49,651 bases of DNA from JACPNE01 sp964444465 (GCA_964444465.1 CAYUGZ010000005.1:1-49651); one strand, 5' to 3'; shown: positions 15,845 through 24,591, counted from the first letter of the stretch. The notes: generated by a model from the letters alone, not told the origin. Program-made: numbers and translations.

Positions 15845-16852
15845 ATGTATGAATTAGAAGATAAAAAAATTATTGAAGAAATTAAGAAAATAAAAGCTAG
15901 AAGAGTATTAATCCAATTACCTGAAGGATTAAAAAAAGAAGCTAATAAAATTGTTAAATATATTGAGGATAATACTGAAACTAAAACTTTTATTTCTGGA
16001 GAACTTTGTTGGGGTGGTTGCGATCTTTCTTTAGAAGAAGCTAAAGCCCTAAATGTAGATTTAATAATTCATTTTGGTCATGCTCCTTTTTTCAAACCGA
16101 ATTTTCCAGTAGTCTATGTTGAATCTAGATACAATACTAATATAATGAATTTAGTTGAATTATCTTTAAAGAATTTAAATTCTTATAATAAAATTGGATT
16201 GGTTTCTTCTATTCAACATATACATCAATTAGAAAAAGTAAAGGAAATTTTAGAGAAGAATAATAAAGAAGTTGTGATTCCAGATAAAAAAGGAAGAGCT
16301 TTTTATCAAGGACATGTTTTAGGATGTGAGTACACTGGAAGTAAATTGATACAAGATAAAGTTGATTGTTTTTTAGTTTTAGGAAATAAATTTCATTCTT
16401 TAGGGCTAGCATTAAGTGTAGATAAAAAAGTTATTTTGATAGATCCAATTAATGAAGAGATTCATGATTTAGATTTTGATAAGAAAAAAATTACTTTAAA
16501 GAGATTAGAATTAATAGAAAAAGCAAGAGAAGCGAATACATTTGGGATTATTGTTAGTATGAAATCTGGACAACAAAATTTTTCTGTTGCAGAAAATATT
16601 AAGAAAAAATTAGAAGGAGATGATAGAAAAGTATTTATTTTGACCATGAATAATGTTACAAATGATCAATTAGTAAATTTTTATAATATTGAGGTGTTTG
16701 TTAATACTTCATGTCCTAGAATTTCTATAGAAGACTCATATCAATTTGACAAACCAATTATTAATTATACTGAATTGTTAATAGCTTTAGATGAATTAAA
16801 ATTTGATCAAGAAAAAAATAATATTATAATCGCACCTTATGGAATTGAATAA
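15845..16852 (+). CDS. dph2: Diphthamide synthase Dph2
   Basis: Archaeal Dph2 is a 4Fe-4S noncanonical radical-SAM enzyme that attaches the aminocarboxypropyl group to a histidine of elongation factor 2, the first step of diphthamide synthesis. The three cluster ligands are visible in the usual spacing: C59 in ELCWGGCDL, C161 in VLGCEYTG and C290 in VNTSCPRI, one in each of the three repeated domains. The 335-residue length is typical. A TATA-like stretch (cttaaaaatg) about 25 bases upstream suggests its own promoter. Confidence 0.94.
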   Translation: MYELEDKKIIEEIKKIKARRVLIQLPEGLKKEANKIVKYIEDNTETKTFISGELCWGGCDLSLEEAKALNVDLIIHFGHAPFFKPNFPVVYVESRYNTNIMNLVELSLKNLNSYNKIGLVSSIQHIHQLEKVKEILEKNNKEVVIPDKKGRAFYQGHVLGCEYTGSKLIQDKVDCFLVLGNKFHSLGLALSVDKKVILIDPINEEIHDLDFDKKKITLKRLELIEKAREANTFGIIVSMKSGQQNFSVAENIKKKLEGDDRKVFILTMNNVTNDQLVNFYNIEVFVNTSCPRISIEDSYQFDKPIINYTELLIALDELKFDQEKNNIIIAPYGIE

Positions 16853-16853
16853 A

Positions 16854-17378
16854 CTATTTTACTTTCAATTTCTCAACTTTTGCATCTTTTGATATGATAG
16901 CTGAATTTCCACTTGGATCTTCTATGATAACTTTAATTGGGACTTCTCCAAGCATCACTTTCCACATTTTTTTTAATAAATTTTTAGCTTTTTTTCTTAC
17001 ATCATCGTCATCTGTAGAATCTCTTTCTGATTCAACTATTTTTTTGAATCTATCTAACACACCTTCAATATTTGAAATAAAACCTTCAGAAGCGGGCCCT
17101 GGAGTTACAGATAATCTTAAATTGGGAATTTTTATAGTTGCTTCAGATGATTTAACAACTCTTACATCTAAATCTTTTTTATTTTTAACTTCAAAAGTAT
17201 ATTTTACTGGATCTTTTTTTTCTTCTGATTCTATATCTGATTTATTATAGTTACAAATTGAACAATTCATAGAAAATAAATAACATTTACCAAAATAAGG
17301 AATATCTTTTGAATCCTCTATCAAAGTTAGAGTTTTATTATTACAAAAAGGACAATCCTGTTTTTCTAATTTATCCAT
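16854..17378 (-). CDS. ZPR1-type zinc finger protein
   Basis: The archaeal ZPR1 family has one four-cysteine zinc finger plus a beta domain; eukaryotic ZPR1 binds elongation factor 1A. Here C9-x2-C12 and C39-x2-C42 form the finger, and IPNLRLSVTPGPASEGFISN with the following helix DRFKKIVES is the conserved core. 174 residues is normal for a single archaeal unit. It lies two bases behind the CARF-like gene on the same strand. A chaperone role for aEF1A is family inference. Confidence 0.88.
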   Translation of the reverse strand: MDKLEKQDCPFCNNKTLTLIEDSKDIPYFGKCYLFSMNCSICNYNKSDIESEEKKDPVKYTFEVKNKKDLDVRVVKSSEATIKIPNLRLSVTPGPASEGFISNIEGVLDRFKKIVESERDSTDDDDVRKKAKNLLKKMWKVMLGEVPIKVIIEDPSGNSAIISKDAKVEKLKVK

Positions 17379-17380
17379 CT

Positions 17381-17734
17381 TTAGAGTTCTTCAACGCCGT
17401 CTTTTGTCAAGCCCATTAATCTAATACCTACACCTAATTTTAATAATGCAGATAAGATTGCCATATGTTCTTTTCCAGATCCAGAAACTAAATTAAGAGC
17501 AATTTCACCTTCAGTCTTTCCCTTTAGTTTAGTTTCTAGTTCAGTTATCAATTCTTTAACTGGTTTTATGGGATCAATAACAATAAGTTCAGCTTTTTTT
17601 TCATTTGAGAAGTTCTCTTTTCCAAAGTCATTTGTGATTAGATAAATCTTCTCCCAATCACCATCTTGGATTAATCTAGAGACATGTCCCCATGTTCCTT
17701 TCCCTGTTGATAAACAAGCTATCAAATTTGTCAT
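17381..17734 (-). CDS. Small Rossmann-like protein resembling a CARF domain
   Basis: Not firmly recognised. The 117-residue protein has the layout of a minimal CARF-like domain: a first strand with a glycine loop (IACLSTGKGTWGHV), a KIYLITNDF strand, ELIVIDP, and a second glycine-rich motif ALNLVSGSGKEHMAILSALL followed by GIRLMGL. In CARF proteins the matching motif binds cyclic oligoadenylate. No effector nuclease is attached and no CRISPR genes are nearby. It heads a two-gene operon with ZPR1. Confidence 0.55.
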   Translation of the reverse strand: MTNLIACLSTGKGTWGHVSRLIQDGDWEKIYLITNDFGKENFSNEKKAELIVIDPIKPVKELITELETKLKGKTEGEIALNLVSGSGKEHMAILSALLKLGVGIRLMGLTKDGVEEL

Positions 17735-17822
17735 AATTTGAGAAATGAGAATAATACTTTATAAAATTATTGTTTTATTTTTAAAAGATAATATATATAA
17801 ATTAGATTAGTTAAATAATATA

Positions 17823-18611
17823 ATGGCTCTTGTTACAGGATATTTTATATTTATAGTGGCAATATTTATTTTATTATTCTTATTAACTAAAAAGATTCTA
17901 AAGACAGTACTCCTTGGAATATTAGTTGTTTTTATTGTTACAGGGATTGTAGGTTTTTTGATATTTGATGATGTTAAGGATTTAGTTGAAAATTTTCCAG
18001 ATACTGAAAATAAAATAATTTTTGTTTTAGAGGATAAGATCATTGGCGGGATTGTCACTCAAGGTTTTGATTTTGAAAAATTATCTGAAGAAGAAGATTT
18101 TCCTTTAATAGAAACTGAAGAGATTAAAGAATTAAATAAAAATTATCCTAATAATCTAGATTTAGTCTTAAATGATAGTTTTAAACTAGTAATAATAGAT
18201 TCTAATATGATAGAAGAATCTAAACTTGATGAAGAAATTAAAGAAGAATCTGAATTCATTCAAAATCTTCCAAATAATGGTAAAGATGCATTAACTATTA
18301 TCAAACAAGAAGACTCTTTATCTTATTATTATGAACAATATTTAATCAATCAAGGTTTGACTGAGTTTGAGATAGAAGTAATGAAAGAAGCTATAAAAAC
18401 TGATGAAAGTGCTTCATTAATATTTGAAAATTCTAATAGTTTTAGAAGTTTTTTAGTTTTATTACATTTTACAAATTTGGCTAATCAAAATCCTTTATCT
18501 TTATTAGGTGACTTTGGAGAAGGGAAAATAAAAGTGTATCCTGAAACTATAGCAATTAAGATTGCAAAAGAAGTTCCATCTATAGCTTTAAGATTGATTC
18601 CAGAAGAATAA
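17823..18611 (+). CDS. Membrane-anchored protein, unknown function
   Basis: Not recognised. The 262-residue product has two membrane helices near the N-terminus (about 5-22 and 27-46), then a largely acidic, helical soluble part with conserved-looking segments IFVLEDKIIGGIVTQGFDF and LYNNYP-type loops. The C-terminus (KVYPETIAIKIAKEVPSIAL) looks folded. A TATA-like stretch at about 17791-17803 gives a near-leaderless start at 17823. Confidence 0.6.
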   Translation: MALVTGYFIFIVAIFILLFLLTKKILKTVLLGILVVFIVTGIVGFLIFDDVKDLVENFPDTENKIIFVLEDKIIGGIVTQGFDFEKLSEEEDFPLIETEEIKELNKNYPNNLDLVLNDSFKLVIIDSNMIEESKLDEEIKEESEFIQNLPNNGKDALTIIKQEDSLSYYYEQYLINQGLTEFEIEVMKEAIKTDESASLIFENSNSFRSFLVLLHFTNLANQNPLSLLGDFGEGKIKVYPETIAIKIAKEVPSIALRLIPEE

Positions 18612-18645
18612 TAAACTATTTAAGATAATTTAAAATTTTATTTTT

Positions 18646-19098
18646 ATGGCCACTATAGCAAAAGATAATCCTCTAAATGAGATTACATTAAGAAGATATG
18701 AAAAGCCTTATGAATTAGATGGAAGAGAATTAGTAAAAAAGCTTTGTTTGAGTGTAGGGTTGTTACAACCAGGAGATTCTAGAGATGTAGTGGTTGATGT
18801 GTTAATGATTCTAATAGAAGCTAAAAAGACAAAACAAGAATTAGATTCTAAAGTGATAGAAGAAGAAGTTATCAAATTAAGAAAAAAAGAAAAACTTCCA
18901 TTAAAGGGAATTGCATCATCTAATATAAGAAGACAATTGAAAAGATTAAGAGATTTATTCTTAGTTGAGAAAGTTAATAATAATTATAGAATTAATGAAT
19001 TTGAAGATTTAAATATTATTTTTGAAAAGAAGATTGAACAATTTTATTTAGCAAGCATATTAGAAAGAGTAAAAGAGTATTTTAATGCTGTGAAATAG
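18646..19098 (+). CDS. Small helical, probably winged-helix-like protein
   Basis: Not recognised with certainty. The 150 residues are helix-rich and charged. The segment IASSNIRRQLKRLRDLFLVE followed by KVNNNYRINE has the pattern of a recognition helix plus beta wing, suggesting a winged-helix DNA-binding or transcription-related protein. It begins 34 bases after the membrane protein gene and is followed by a strongly translated secreted protein. Confidence 0.5.
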   Translation: MATIAKDNPLNEITLRRYEKPYELDGRELVKKLCLSVGLLQPGDSRDVVVDVLMILIEAKKTKQELDSKVIEEEVIKLRKKEKLPLKGIASSNIRRQLKRLRDLFLVEKVNNNYRINEFEDLNIIFEKKIEQFYLASILERVKEYFNAVK

Positions 19099-19138
19099 TT
19101 AAATTTATATATAAATAGTTTATGTTAAATTTAGATTA

Positions 19139-19146
19139 AGGAGGTC
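19139..19146 (+). promoter_or_regulatory. Strong Shine-Dalgarno sequence
   Basis: AAGGAGGTCAAAATG precedes the coiled-coil secreted protein. The same GGAGGTCAAAA core precedes the ribosomal L12 gene at 24283, whereas most genes here have no such site. It implies high translation. Confidence 0.6.
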
Positions 19147-19149
19147 AAA

Positions 19150-20352
19150 ATGAAAAAAACATTTAGTTTATTTGTAATCATGATGTTTCTATTTAGTTTA
19201 CCTATAAGTGTATTAGCTGATGATGATTCTGATGAAAGTACTGATTTAGAAACAAAAACAAGAATTGAAATTGAAGATGGAGATTCTGAAATAAAAATAG
19301 AAGAAGAAGTTAAAGAAAAAGATGGTAAAATGATAATAAAGAGAAAAACAGATATAAAAAATAAAGTTGGAGACCTTAGAGAAAGAAATTTAGAAAAATT
19401 TAAAGAAAGAATAGAAAATCTTCCTGAAGGAGCAAAAATTAGACTAAAAGAAGTTGTTGAAAGAAGAACAAAAAAATTAAAAGAATTTAAAAAAATAAAG
19501 ATTGCCGATGATTTTAAACATTTTAAAGAAGAACATGAATTCAAAGCAAGATCTTTAGATAAAATAAGATTAGATAAAGCTAAAGAAAATTTTCTTAAAG
19601 CTAAAGAAAGATTTGAAGCAGCTAAAGGAAAACATTTAGAAGCTAGAGATAGATTCTTGGAAGCAAAAAAAAGTAAAGAAGATTGTACAGAAAACTGTGA
19701 TGAAGAAAAAGAAGAATTAATCTCAAGAGCTAAAGAACATTTGAGTAAATCAGCAGATGCTATCCTTTCTCATTTGAATAAAGTAAAAGAAAAAATCCAA
19801 GATAGTGAGAGATTTACAGAAGAAGAAATTGAAAAATTTGTATCTGCTTTAGATGAAAAAATAGCTGAGATTGAAGAAGCTAAAGAAGAGTTAGAAGCAG
19901 CTACAACAGGAAAAGAAGTCGCAGCAGCATCTAGGAAGATTAATGCTTCTTGGAAAAAAATTAAGATAAAAGTCAATAATTTGTCTCATAGATTAGATGC
20001 TTCAAAGATTGGAGGAATGATCTTAAAGAGCAAGAAATTAGAGGCAAGATTAGAGAATGTTGTTAGCAAATTAGAAGAACAAAATGTAGATACTGATGAA
20101 ATTCAACAACTAATAGATGACTTTAATGAGAAAGTAGATGAAGCAAAGAAGAAGTATAAAGATGCTCATGATACACTAAAAACAGAGACAAAATTTTCAG
20201 TAGATAAAGCAAAAGGATTGATAAAAGAATCTAAAGATTTATTGAAAGAAGCTGATGAGATACTAAGAGAGATAATTAAAGAAATTAAAGAGAAAGATGG
20301 AGAAGATGAATTAGAAGAGGCAGAAGAAGAGGAGATAGAAGATGAAGAGTAA
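19150..20352 (+). CDS. Secreted coiled-coil protein rich in Glu and Lys
   Basis: A signal peptide (MKKTFSLFVIMMFLFSLP, likely cut after VLA) precedes an acidic start and a long, almost continuous helix of Glu, Lys, Arg and Asp (about 60-375), with heptad-like spacing. Two cysteines (DCTENC, about residue 179-183) lie in the middle and may cross-link. The C-terminus is a run of Asp and Glu. No membrane anchor follows. It has one of the best ribosome binding sites in the window, so it is probably abundant, perhaps a structural envelope component. Confidence 0.75.
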   Translation: MKKTFSLFVIMMFLFSLPISVLADDDSDESTDLETKTRIEIEDGDSEIKIEEEVKEKDGKMIIKRKTDIKNKVGDLRERNLEKFKERIENLPEGAKIRLKEVVERRTKKLKEFKKIKIADDFKHFKEEHEFKARSLDKIRLDKAKENFLKAKERFEAAKGKHLEARDRFLEAKKSKEDCTENCDEEKEELISRAKEHLSKSADAILSHLNKVKEKIQDSERFTEEEIEKFVSALDEKIAEIEEAKEELEAATTGKEVAAASRKINASWKKIKIKVNNLSHRLDASKIGGMILKSKKLEARLENVVSKLEEQNVDTDEIQQLIDDFNEKVDEAKKKYKDAHDTLKTETKFSVDKAKGLIKESKDLLKEADEILREIIKEIKEKDGEDELEEAEEEEIEDEE

Positions 20353-20396
20353 TAATCTTCTTTTTATTTTTTTCAGGAAATATTTAAATATACTTA

Positions 20397-20651
20397 ATGG
20401 AGATGAAAACTATGAATAAAGTAATAGTCTTATTGATTTTATTATCTGTAGTTGCTTTTGGATGTACAGGAAAATCTTCTGAAACTTCAAATACACCAGA
20501 AGATGCATCTATTCCTAAAGATACAACTACTTCTACTCCTACTAGTGATGTAGAGTTAGGTGGAGATTTAAGTGGATTAGAAGATAATGATTTAAGTTTA
20601 GAAGAATTAGAAGATTTAGATTTAGAGATTGATGAAAGTTTATTTGAATAA
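20397..20651 (+). CDS. Small acidic lipoprotein
   Basis: The product carries a lipoprotein signal ending VAFGC, then a Thr/Ser/Pro-rich linker and an acidic C-terminal segment (LEELEDLDLEIDESLFE). No folded domain is evident. A TATA-like element (atatttaaatata, about 20380-20392) lies so close that ATG 20412 (MNKVIVLL) may be the actual leaderless start. It follows the secreted coiled-coil gene and may act with it at the membrane surface. Confidence 0.65.
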   Translation: MEMKTMNKVIVLLILLSVVAFGCTGKSSETSNTPEDASIPKDTTTSTPTSDVELGGDLSGLEDNDLSLEELEDLDLEIDESLFE

Positions 20652-20681
20652 ATTTAAATTTATTTCTTTTTTATTTATTTT

Positions 20682-21197
20682 ATGATATATCAACCAAAAG
20701 AAGATAGTTATTTATTAGCAAAATATGTTAGAAAATATGCTGAAGGTAAAGTTCTAGATGTAGGAACTGGTTCTGGGGTATTAGCAGAGACTGCTTTAGA
20801 GAATACAAAAGATGTTCTAGCTGTAGATATTAATGAAGAAGCTGTTGAATATTGTAAGAAAAAGAATATTAATTCTATTAAGAGTGATTTATTTGAGAAT
20901 GTTAATGGAAAATTTAATTTAATTATTTTTAACCCACCTTATCTTCCAAAAGATGAAGATGAAGATGAAGAGATTCAATTAGTAACAACAGGTGGAGAGA
21001 AAGGACATGAAATTATTGAGAGATTTTTAAAAGAAGCTAAAGATTTTTTAAAAAAAGAGGGAATCATCTTAATTGTTTTTAGTACTCTAACAGGAGATGT
21101 TGAATCTTTGATTGAAAAATATGGTTATAAACATAAATTATTAGAAGAAGAATCTCTATTTTTTGAGAAATTAAAAATTTTAAAGTTAAATTTATAA
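20682..21197 (+). CDS. HemK/PrmC-type N5-glutamine methyltransferase
   Basis: Class I SAM-dependent methyltransferase. LDVGTGSGVLAETAL is the SAM-binding motif I, VLAVDINEEAVEYC motif II, and IIFNPPYLPKDEDE holds the NPPY motif of N5-glutamine methyltransferases. At 171 residues without the HemK N-terminal domain it matches the archaeal/eukaryal Mtq2 (HemK2) type, which modifies the GGQ glutamine of the class I release factor. The exact substrate is inferred. Confidence 0.85.
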   Translation: MIYQPKEDSYLLAKYVRKYAEGKVLDVGTGSGVLAETALENTKDVLAVDINEEAVEYCKKKNINSIKSDLFENVNGKFNLIIFNPPYLPKDEDEDEEIQLVTTGGEKGHEIIERFLKEAKDFLKKEGIILIVFSTLTGDVESLIEKYGYKHKLLEEESLFFEKLKILKLNL

Positions 21198-21219
21198 ACC
21201 AATTATTTTATTGTTTGAT

Positions 21220-21822
21220 ATGGCAAATTTAAAAAAAGAAGTTGAAGAAAATAGAAAACCTGAATATAATATTAATTCTAATATTCTAAATAGATGGTCT
21301 CCTAGATCAATGAATGGAGAAGAATTAACAGATGATGAATTAATGCCTTTATTTGAAGCAGCTAAATGGGCTCCATCTTCTATGAATAATCAATTATGGA
21401 GATTTGTTTATGCTAAAAGAAATACAAAGTATTGGAATGGTTTTTTTGATTTGTTAATGGAAGGAAATAAAACCTGGTGTAAAAATGCAGCAGCTTTAGT
21501 TATCATAATCTCAAGAAAAAATTCTTATCATAAAGACAGACCACAAAAAACACATTCATTTGAAGCTGGTTCAGCATCTCAGAACTTATGTTTAGAAGCT
21601 ACATCTAGAGGATTAGTTACTCATGAGATGGGTGGGTTTGATTATGATAAAGCTAAAGAATTATTGAAATTAAAAGAGGTATGGAATATAGAATGTATGA
21701 TTGCTGTTGGTAAAAAAGGAAAGAAAGAAGATCTTCCTGAAGAGTTACAAGAAAGAGAATCTCCTAGTGATAGAAAACCCTTGAAAGAGATATTATTTGA
21801 GGGTGAATTTAATGAAGAATAG
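21220..21822 (+). CDS. Nitroreductase family flavoprotein
   Basis: FMN-dependent NAD(P)H oxidoreductase of the nitroreductase superfamily. RWSPRSMNGEELTDDEL and AAKWAPSSMNNQLWRFVYA are the typical FMN-binding N-terminal segments; DAGSASQN-like and GLVTHEMGGFD parts follow. Length (200 residues) is usual. The ATG at 21220 is chosen over a TTG nine bases upstream. Its 3' end overlaps the tag gene by 11 bases. Physiological substrate unknown. Confidence 0.88.
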   Translation: MANLKKEVEENRKPEYNINSNILNRWSPRSMNGEELTDDELMPLFEAAKWAPSSMNNQLWRFVYAKRNTKYWNGFFDLLMEGNKTWCKNAAALVIIISRKNSYHKDRPQKTHSFEAGSASQNLCLEATSRGLVTHEMGGFDYDKAKELLKLKEVWNIECMIAVGKKGKKEDLPEELQERESPSDRKPLKEILFEGEFNEE

Positions 21823-22366
21823 ATGTGAGTGGGCTAAATCTGAAATAATGATTAAATATCATGATAAAGAATGGGGTGTTCCAGTTCATGATGATCGAAA
21901 ATTATTTGAGATGTTAATTTTAGAAGGAGCACAAGCAGGATTAAGTTGGGAAACTATACTAAAAAGAAGAGAGGGGTATAGAAAAGCTTTTGATAATTTT
22001 AATGTAGTTAAAATTTCTAAGTATTCTGAGGAAGATGTTAAAAGATTATTGAATGATGAAGGAATAATAAGAAATAGATTAAAGATTAGATCTACTATTA
22101 ATAATGCTAAACTATTCTTAGAAGTTAAAAAAGAATTTGGGTCTTTTGATAAGTATATATGGGGCTTTGTTAGTAATAAAACTATTAAAAATAAACATAA
22201 AAAAGTATCAACTATTCCAGCTAATACTTTAATATCAGATGATCTAAGTAAAGATTTGAAAAAAAGAGGATTTAATTTTGTAGGATCTACAATTTGTTAT
22301 GCATTTATGCAGTCTACAGGAATGATTAATGATCATTTAGTAAATTGTTTTAGATATAATAAATAA
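21812..22366 (+). CDS. tag: DNA-3-methyladenine glycosylase I (Tag)
   Basis: Removes 3-methyladenine from DNA to start base-excision repair. With the ATG at 21812 the product is 184 residues and begins MKNRCEWAKS. The zinc ligands fall at C5, H17, H175 and C179, matching the C4/H17/H175/C179 snap of the E. coli enzyme. EMLILEGAQAGLSWETIL is the conserved DNA-binding core. Upstream TTG 21797 is less likely since GAGGGTGA gives a Shine-Dalgarno for 21812. Tag is a bacterial family, so horizontal origin is likely. Confidence 0.92.
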   Translation: MKNRCEWAKSEIMIKYHDKEWGVPVHDDRKLFEMLILEGAQAGLSWETILKRREGYRKAFDNFNVVKISKYSEEDVKRLLNDEGIIRNRLKIRSTINNAKLFLEVKKEFGSFDKYIWGFVSNKTIKNKHKKVSTIPANTLISDDLSKDLKKRGFNFVGSTICYAFMQSTGMINDHLVNCFRYNK

Positions 22367-22378
22367 TTACACATTAAC

Positions 22379-22438
22379 TTTATAAACTCCCATTTCACAA
22401 AGATATAACTCGTTATACTACATCAAGTAGGAGAGACA
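22379..22438 (+). promoter_or_regulatory. Leader of the L1-L10-L12 operon
   Basis: A TATA-like actttataaa near 22378-22387, a perfect inverted repeat TATAAC-tc-GTTATA at 22404-22417 and the Shine-Dalgarno GGAG before the L1 ATG lie in this short leader. L1 commonly represses its own mRNA in archaea, but the known L1-binding consensus is not evident here. Confidence 0.4.
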
Positions 22439-23086
22439 ATGGACAAACAATTAATATTAACTAAATTAAAAGAATTAAAAGAAAAATCTAAGAAAAGAAA
22501 GTTTTCTCAAAGTATAGATCTAATTGTAAATTTACAACAACTTGATCTAAAAAAACCTGAAAATAAAATAGATCTTTTTATTCCACTTCCACATGATAAA
22601 GGTAAAAAACCGAAAATATGTGGATTAGTTGATAATGAATTAGTAAAAGAATCAAGAGAAAATTTAGATCATACAATCACAAAAGAAGAATTTCGAACTT
22701 TAGATAATGAACAAATAAAAAAATTATCAAGAGAATTTGATTTATTTATAGCACAAGCTAATATCATGGCAGATGTCGCTAAAACTTTTGGTAGGATCTT
22801 TGGACCTAAAGGAAAAATGCCAAATCCAAAAGCTGGATGTGTAGTTCCTGGAAATGTTTCTTTAAAACCATTAAAAGAGAGATTAGAAAAATCAGTAAGA
22901 TTACAAACTAAAAATGAAGTTATAGTAAAAACATTAGTAGGAAAAGAAGATATGGGTGATGAAGAATTAGCTGATAATATTCTAACATTATACAATTCAT
23001 TATTATCTTCATTACCTCAAGAAAAAAATAATATTAGAGAAGTTTTGATAAAATTAACAATGGGCGCTCCGATTAAAGTAGAATGA
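22439..23086 (+). CDS. rpl1: Large-subunit ribosomal protein uL1
   Basis: L1 forms the mobile stalk at the ribosomal E site. The 215 residues contain FGRIFGPKGKMPNPKAGCVV, the RNA-binding signature of the family. Length is typical for archaea. It opens the L1-L10-L12 operon; L11, which often precedes L1 in archaea, is not upstream here (tag is). The stop overlaps the L10 start on ATGA. Confidence 0.96.
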   Translation: MDKQLILTKLKELKEKSKKRKFSQSIDLIVNLQQLDLKKPENKIDLFIPLPHDKGKKPKICGLVDNELVKESRENLDHTITKEEFRTLDNEQIKKLSREFDLFIAQANIMADVAKTFGRIFGPKGKMPNPKAGCVVPGNVSLKPLKERLEKSVRLQTKNEVIVKTLVGKEDMGDEELADNILTLYNSLLSSLPQEKNNIREVLIKLTMGAPIKVE

Positions 23087-24264
23087 AAAGAAAAATCCAA
23101 CAAAAAAAATTAAAGGAAGTAGAAGAAATAAAGAATCTAGCTAGTAAGTATTCTGTTTTAGGATTAGTGGACATGACTAATCTTCCAAGTTTACAATTAC
23201 AAAGGATGAGGCAACAATTAAGAGATACTTTATTCTTAAAGATGGCTAAAAAAAGATTGATAAGAATAGCTCTTGATCAATTAAAAGATAAAGAAAACAT
23301 AAAAGAATTTAATGATAAATTAAAAGGGGAAGCAGCATTAATATTCACAAATGAAAACCCATTCAAATTAGCTAAGTTATTGGGTAAAGAAACATCAAGT
23401 GCCCCTGCTAAAGCTGGACAGGAAGCACCAAATGATATAATAATTCCAGCTGGTCCAACTAACTTCACTCCAGGCCCAGTTATTGGAGAATTAGGACAGT
23501 TAGGAATAAAAACAGAAGTTAAAGATGGGAAGATAGCAATTAAAGAAGATAAATTATTAGTTAAAGAAGGAGAGGTAATAGACCGAAAAGCAGCAGATAT
23601 CTTATCTAGATTAGGTGTAGAACCAATGCAGGTTGGTTTAAATTTAATAGCAGCATATGAAAAAGGAATTGTTTATTTAAAAGATATTTTATCTGTTGAT
23701 GAAGAATCTTATATTAATAATCTTAAACAATTAGGATTAGACTCATTTAATTTAGCTATGCATATTGGTTATACAACAAAAGATACAATAAATCAATTAA
23801 TTCAAAAAGCATTTAGAGATTCAAATGATTTAGCAGAGTCAAAAGATATTGTAACTAGTGAAAGTATTAAGAAAGAATTAGCTAAAGTAGATAAGGAAGC
23901 TGAAGTTTTAAAAGGGAAATTGAATATTGAAGTTTCTGAAACAAAAAAAGAACAAGTAAAAGAGAAAGTTGAAGAACCAAAAAAGGAAGAACCAAAGAAA
24001 GAAGAAATAAAAAAAGAACCAACAGAAGAAAAAGTTGAAGAAAAGAAAGAAGAAATTTCTAAAGAAGAACCTAAGGAAGAAATTAAACAAGAAGTAAAAG
24101 AAACTAAAGAAATAACAACAGAAGAACTTTTAAAAGAGGCAGAAGAGGAAACTAAGGAAGATAAAGAAAAATTAGAAAAAGAGAAAAAAGAAAAAGAAGA
24201 TATTAAAAAAGCCGAAGAAAAATTAAAAGAATTAACTGATAAGGCTATTCAAGAAAAGAAATAA
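23083..24264 (+). CDS. rpl10: Ribosomal stalk protein uL10 (P0) with long Lys/Glu tail
   Basis: P0 anchors L12 dimers to the ribosome. The N-terminal rRNA-binding domain (LGLVDMTNLPSLQLQRMRQQ) and the P0-specific insertion (PAGPTNFTPGPVIGELGQLG) are clear, followed by the helical L12-binding spine. From about residue 285 to 393 the protein is an alternating Lys/Glu tail. It ends ELTDKAIQEKK and lacks the GLGSLFG-type terminus that archaeal P0 and L12 usually share. 393 residues is long for an archaeal P0. Confidence 0.94.
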   Translation: MKRKIQQKKLKEVEEIKNLASKYSVLGLVDMTNLPSLQLQRMRQQLRDTLFLKMAKKRLIRIALDQLKDKENIKEFNDKLKGEAALIFTNENPFKLAKLLGKETSSAPAKAGQEAPNDIIIPAGPTNFTPGPVIGELGQLGIKTEVKDGKIAIKEDKLLVKEGEVIDRKAADILSRLGVEPMQVGLNLIAAYEKGIVYLKDILSVDEESYINNLKQLGLDSFNLAMHIGYTTKDTINQLIQKAFRDSNDLAESKDIVTSESIKKELAKVDKEAEVLKGKLNIEVSETKKEQVKEKVEEPKKEEPKKEEIKKEPTEEKVEEKKEEISKEEPKEEIKQEVKETKEITTEELLKEAEEETKEDKEKLEKEKKEKEDIKKAEEKLKELTDKAIQEKK

Positions 24265-24282
24265 TATTTATGGAGGTCAAAA

Positions 24283-24591
24283 ATGGAATACATATACGGA
24301 GCAATGTTGTTACATAAAGCAGGAAAAGAAGTTAATGAAGACAATGTCAAAAAAGTGTTAGAATCAGCAGGTGTAAAAGTAGAAGAAGCAAGAGTAAAAT
24401 CTTTAGTATCTGCATTAGACGGAGTTAACATTGATGAAGCAATTAAAGAAGCTAGTGTTCAACAAATAGCAGTAGCTGCACCAGCACAGAGTGGTGGACA
24501 AGCAACAGAGAAGAAAGAAGAAAAGAAAGAAGAAGATCAAGGAAAGAAAGCAGAAGAAGCAGCAGCTGGATTAGGAAGCCTATTCGGCTAA
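24283..24591 (+). CDS. rpl12: Ribosomal stalk protein P1 (archaeal L12)
   Basis: The multi-copy stalk protein that recruits translation factors. The N-terminal dimerisation domain (MEYIYGAMLLHKAGKEVNE) and the conserved alpha-helical part are followed by an Ala/Gln hinge, a charged linker and the factor-binding terminus AAAGLGSLFG. 102 residues is typical. GGAGGTC immediately upstream is a strong Shine-Dalgarno, fitting the higher copy number of L12 relative to L1 and L10. Confidence 0.96.
   Translation: MEYIYGAMLLHKAGKEVNEDNVKKVLESAGVKVEEARVKSLVSALDGVNIDEAIKEASVQQIAVAAPAQSGGQATEKKEEKKEEDQGKKAEEAAAGLGSLFG

Noticed and set aside
22404..22417. Inverted repeat TATAAC-tc-GTTATA as an L1 autoregulation site
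   Set aside because: The two-base loop and AT-rich stem do not resemble the known L1 RNA-binding site; left only as part of the leader.
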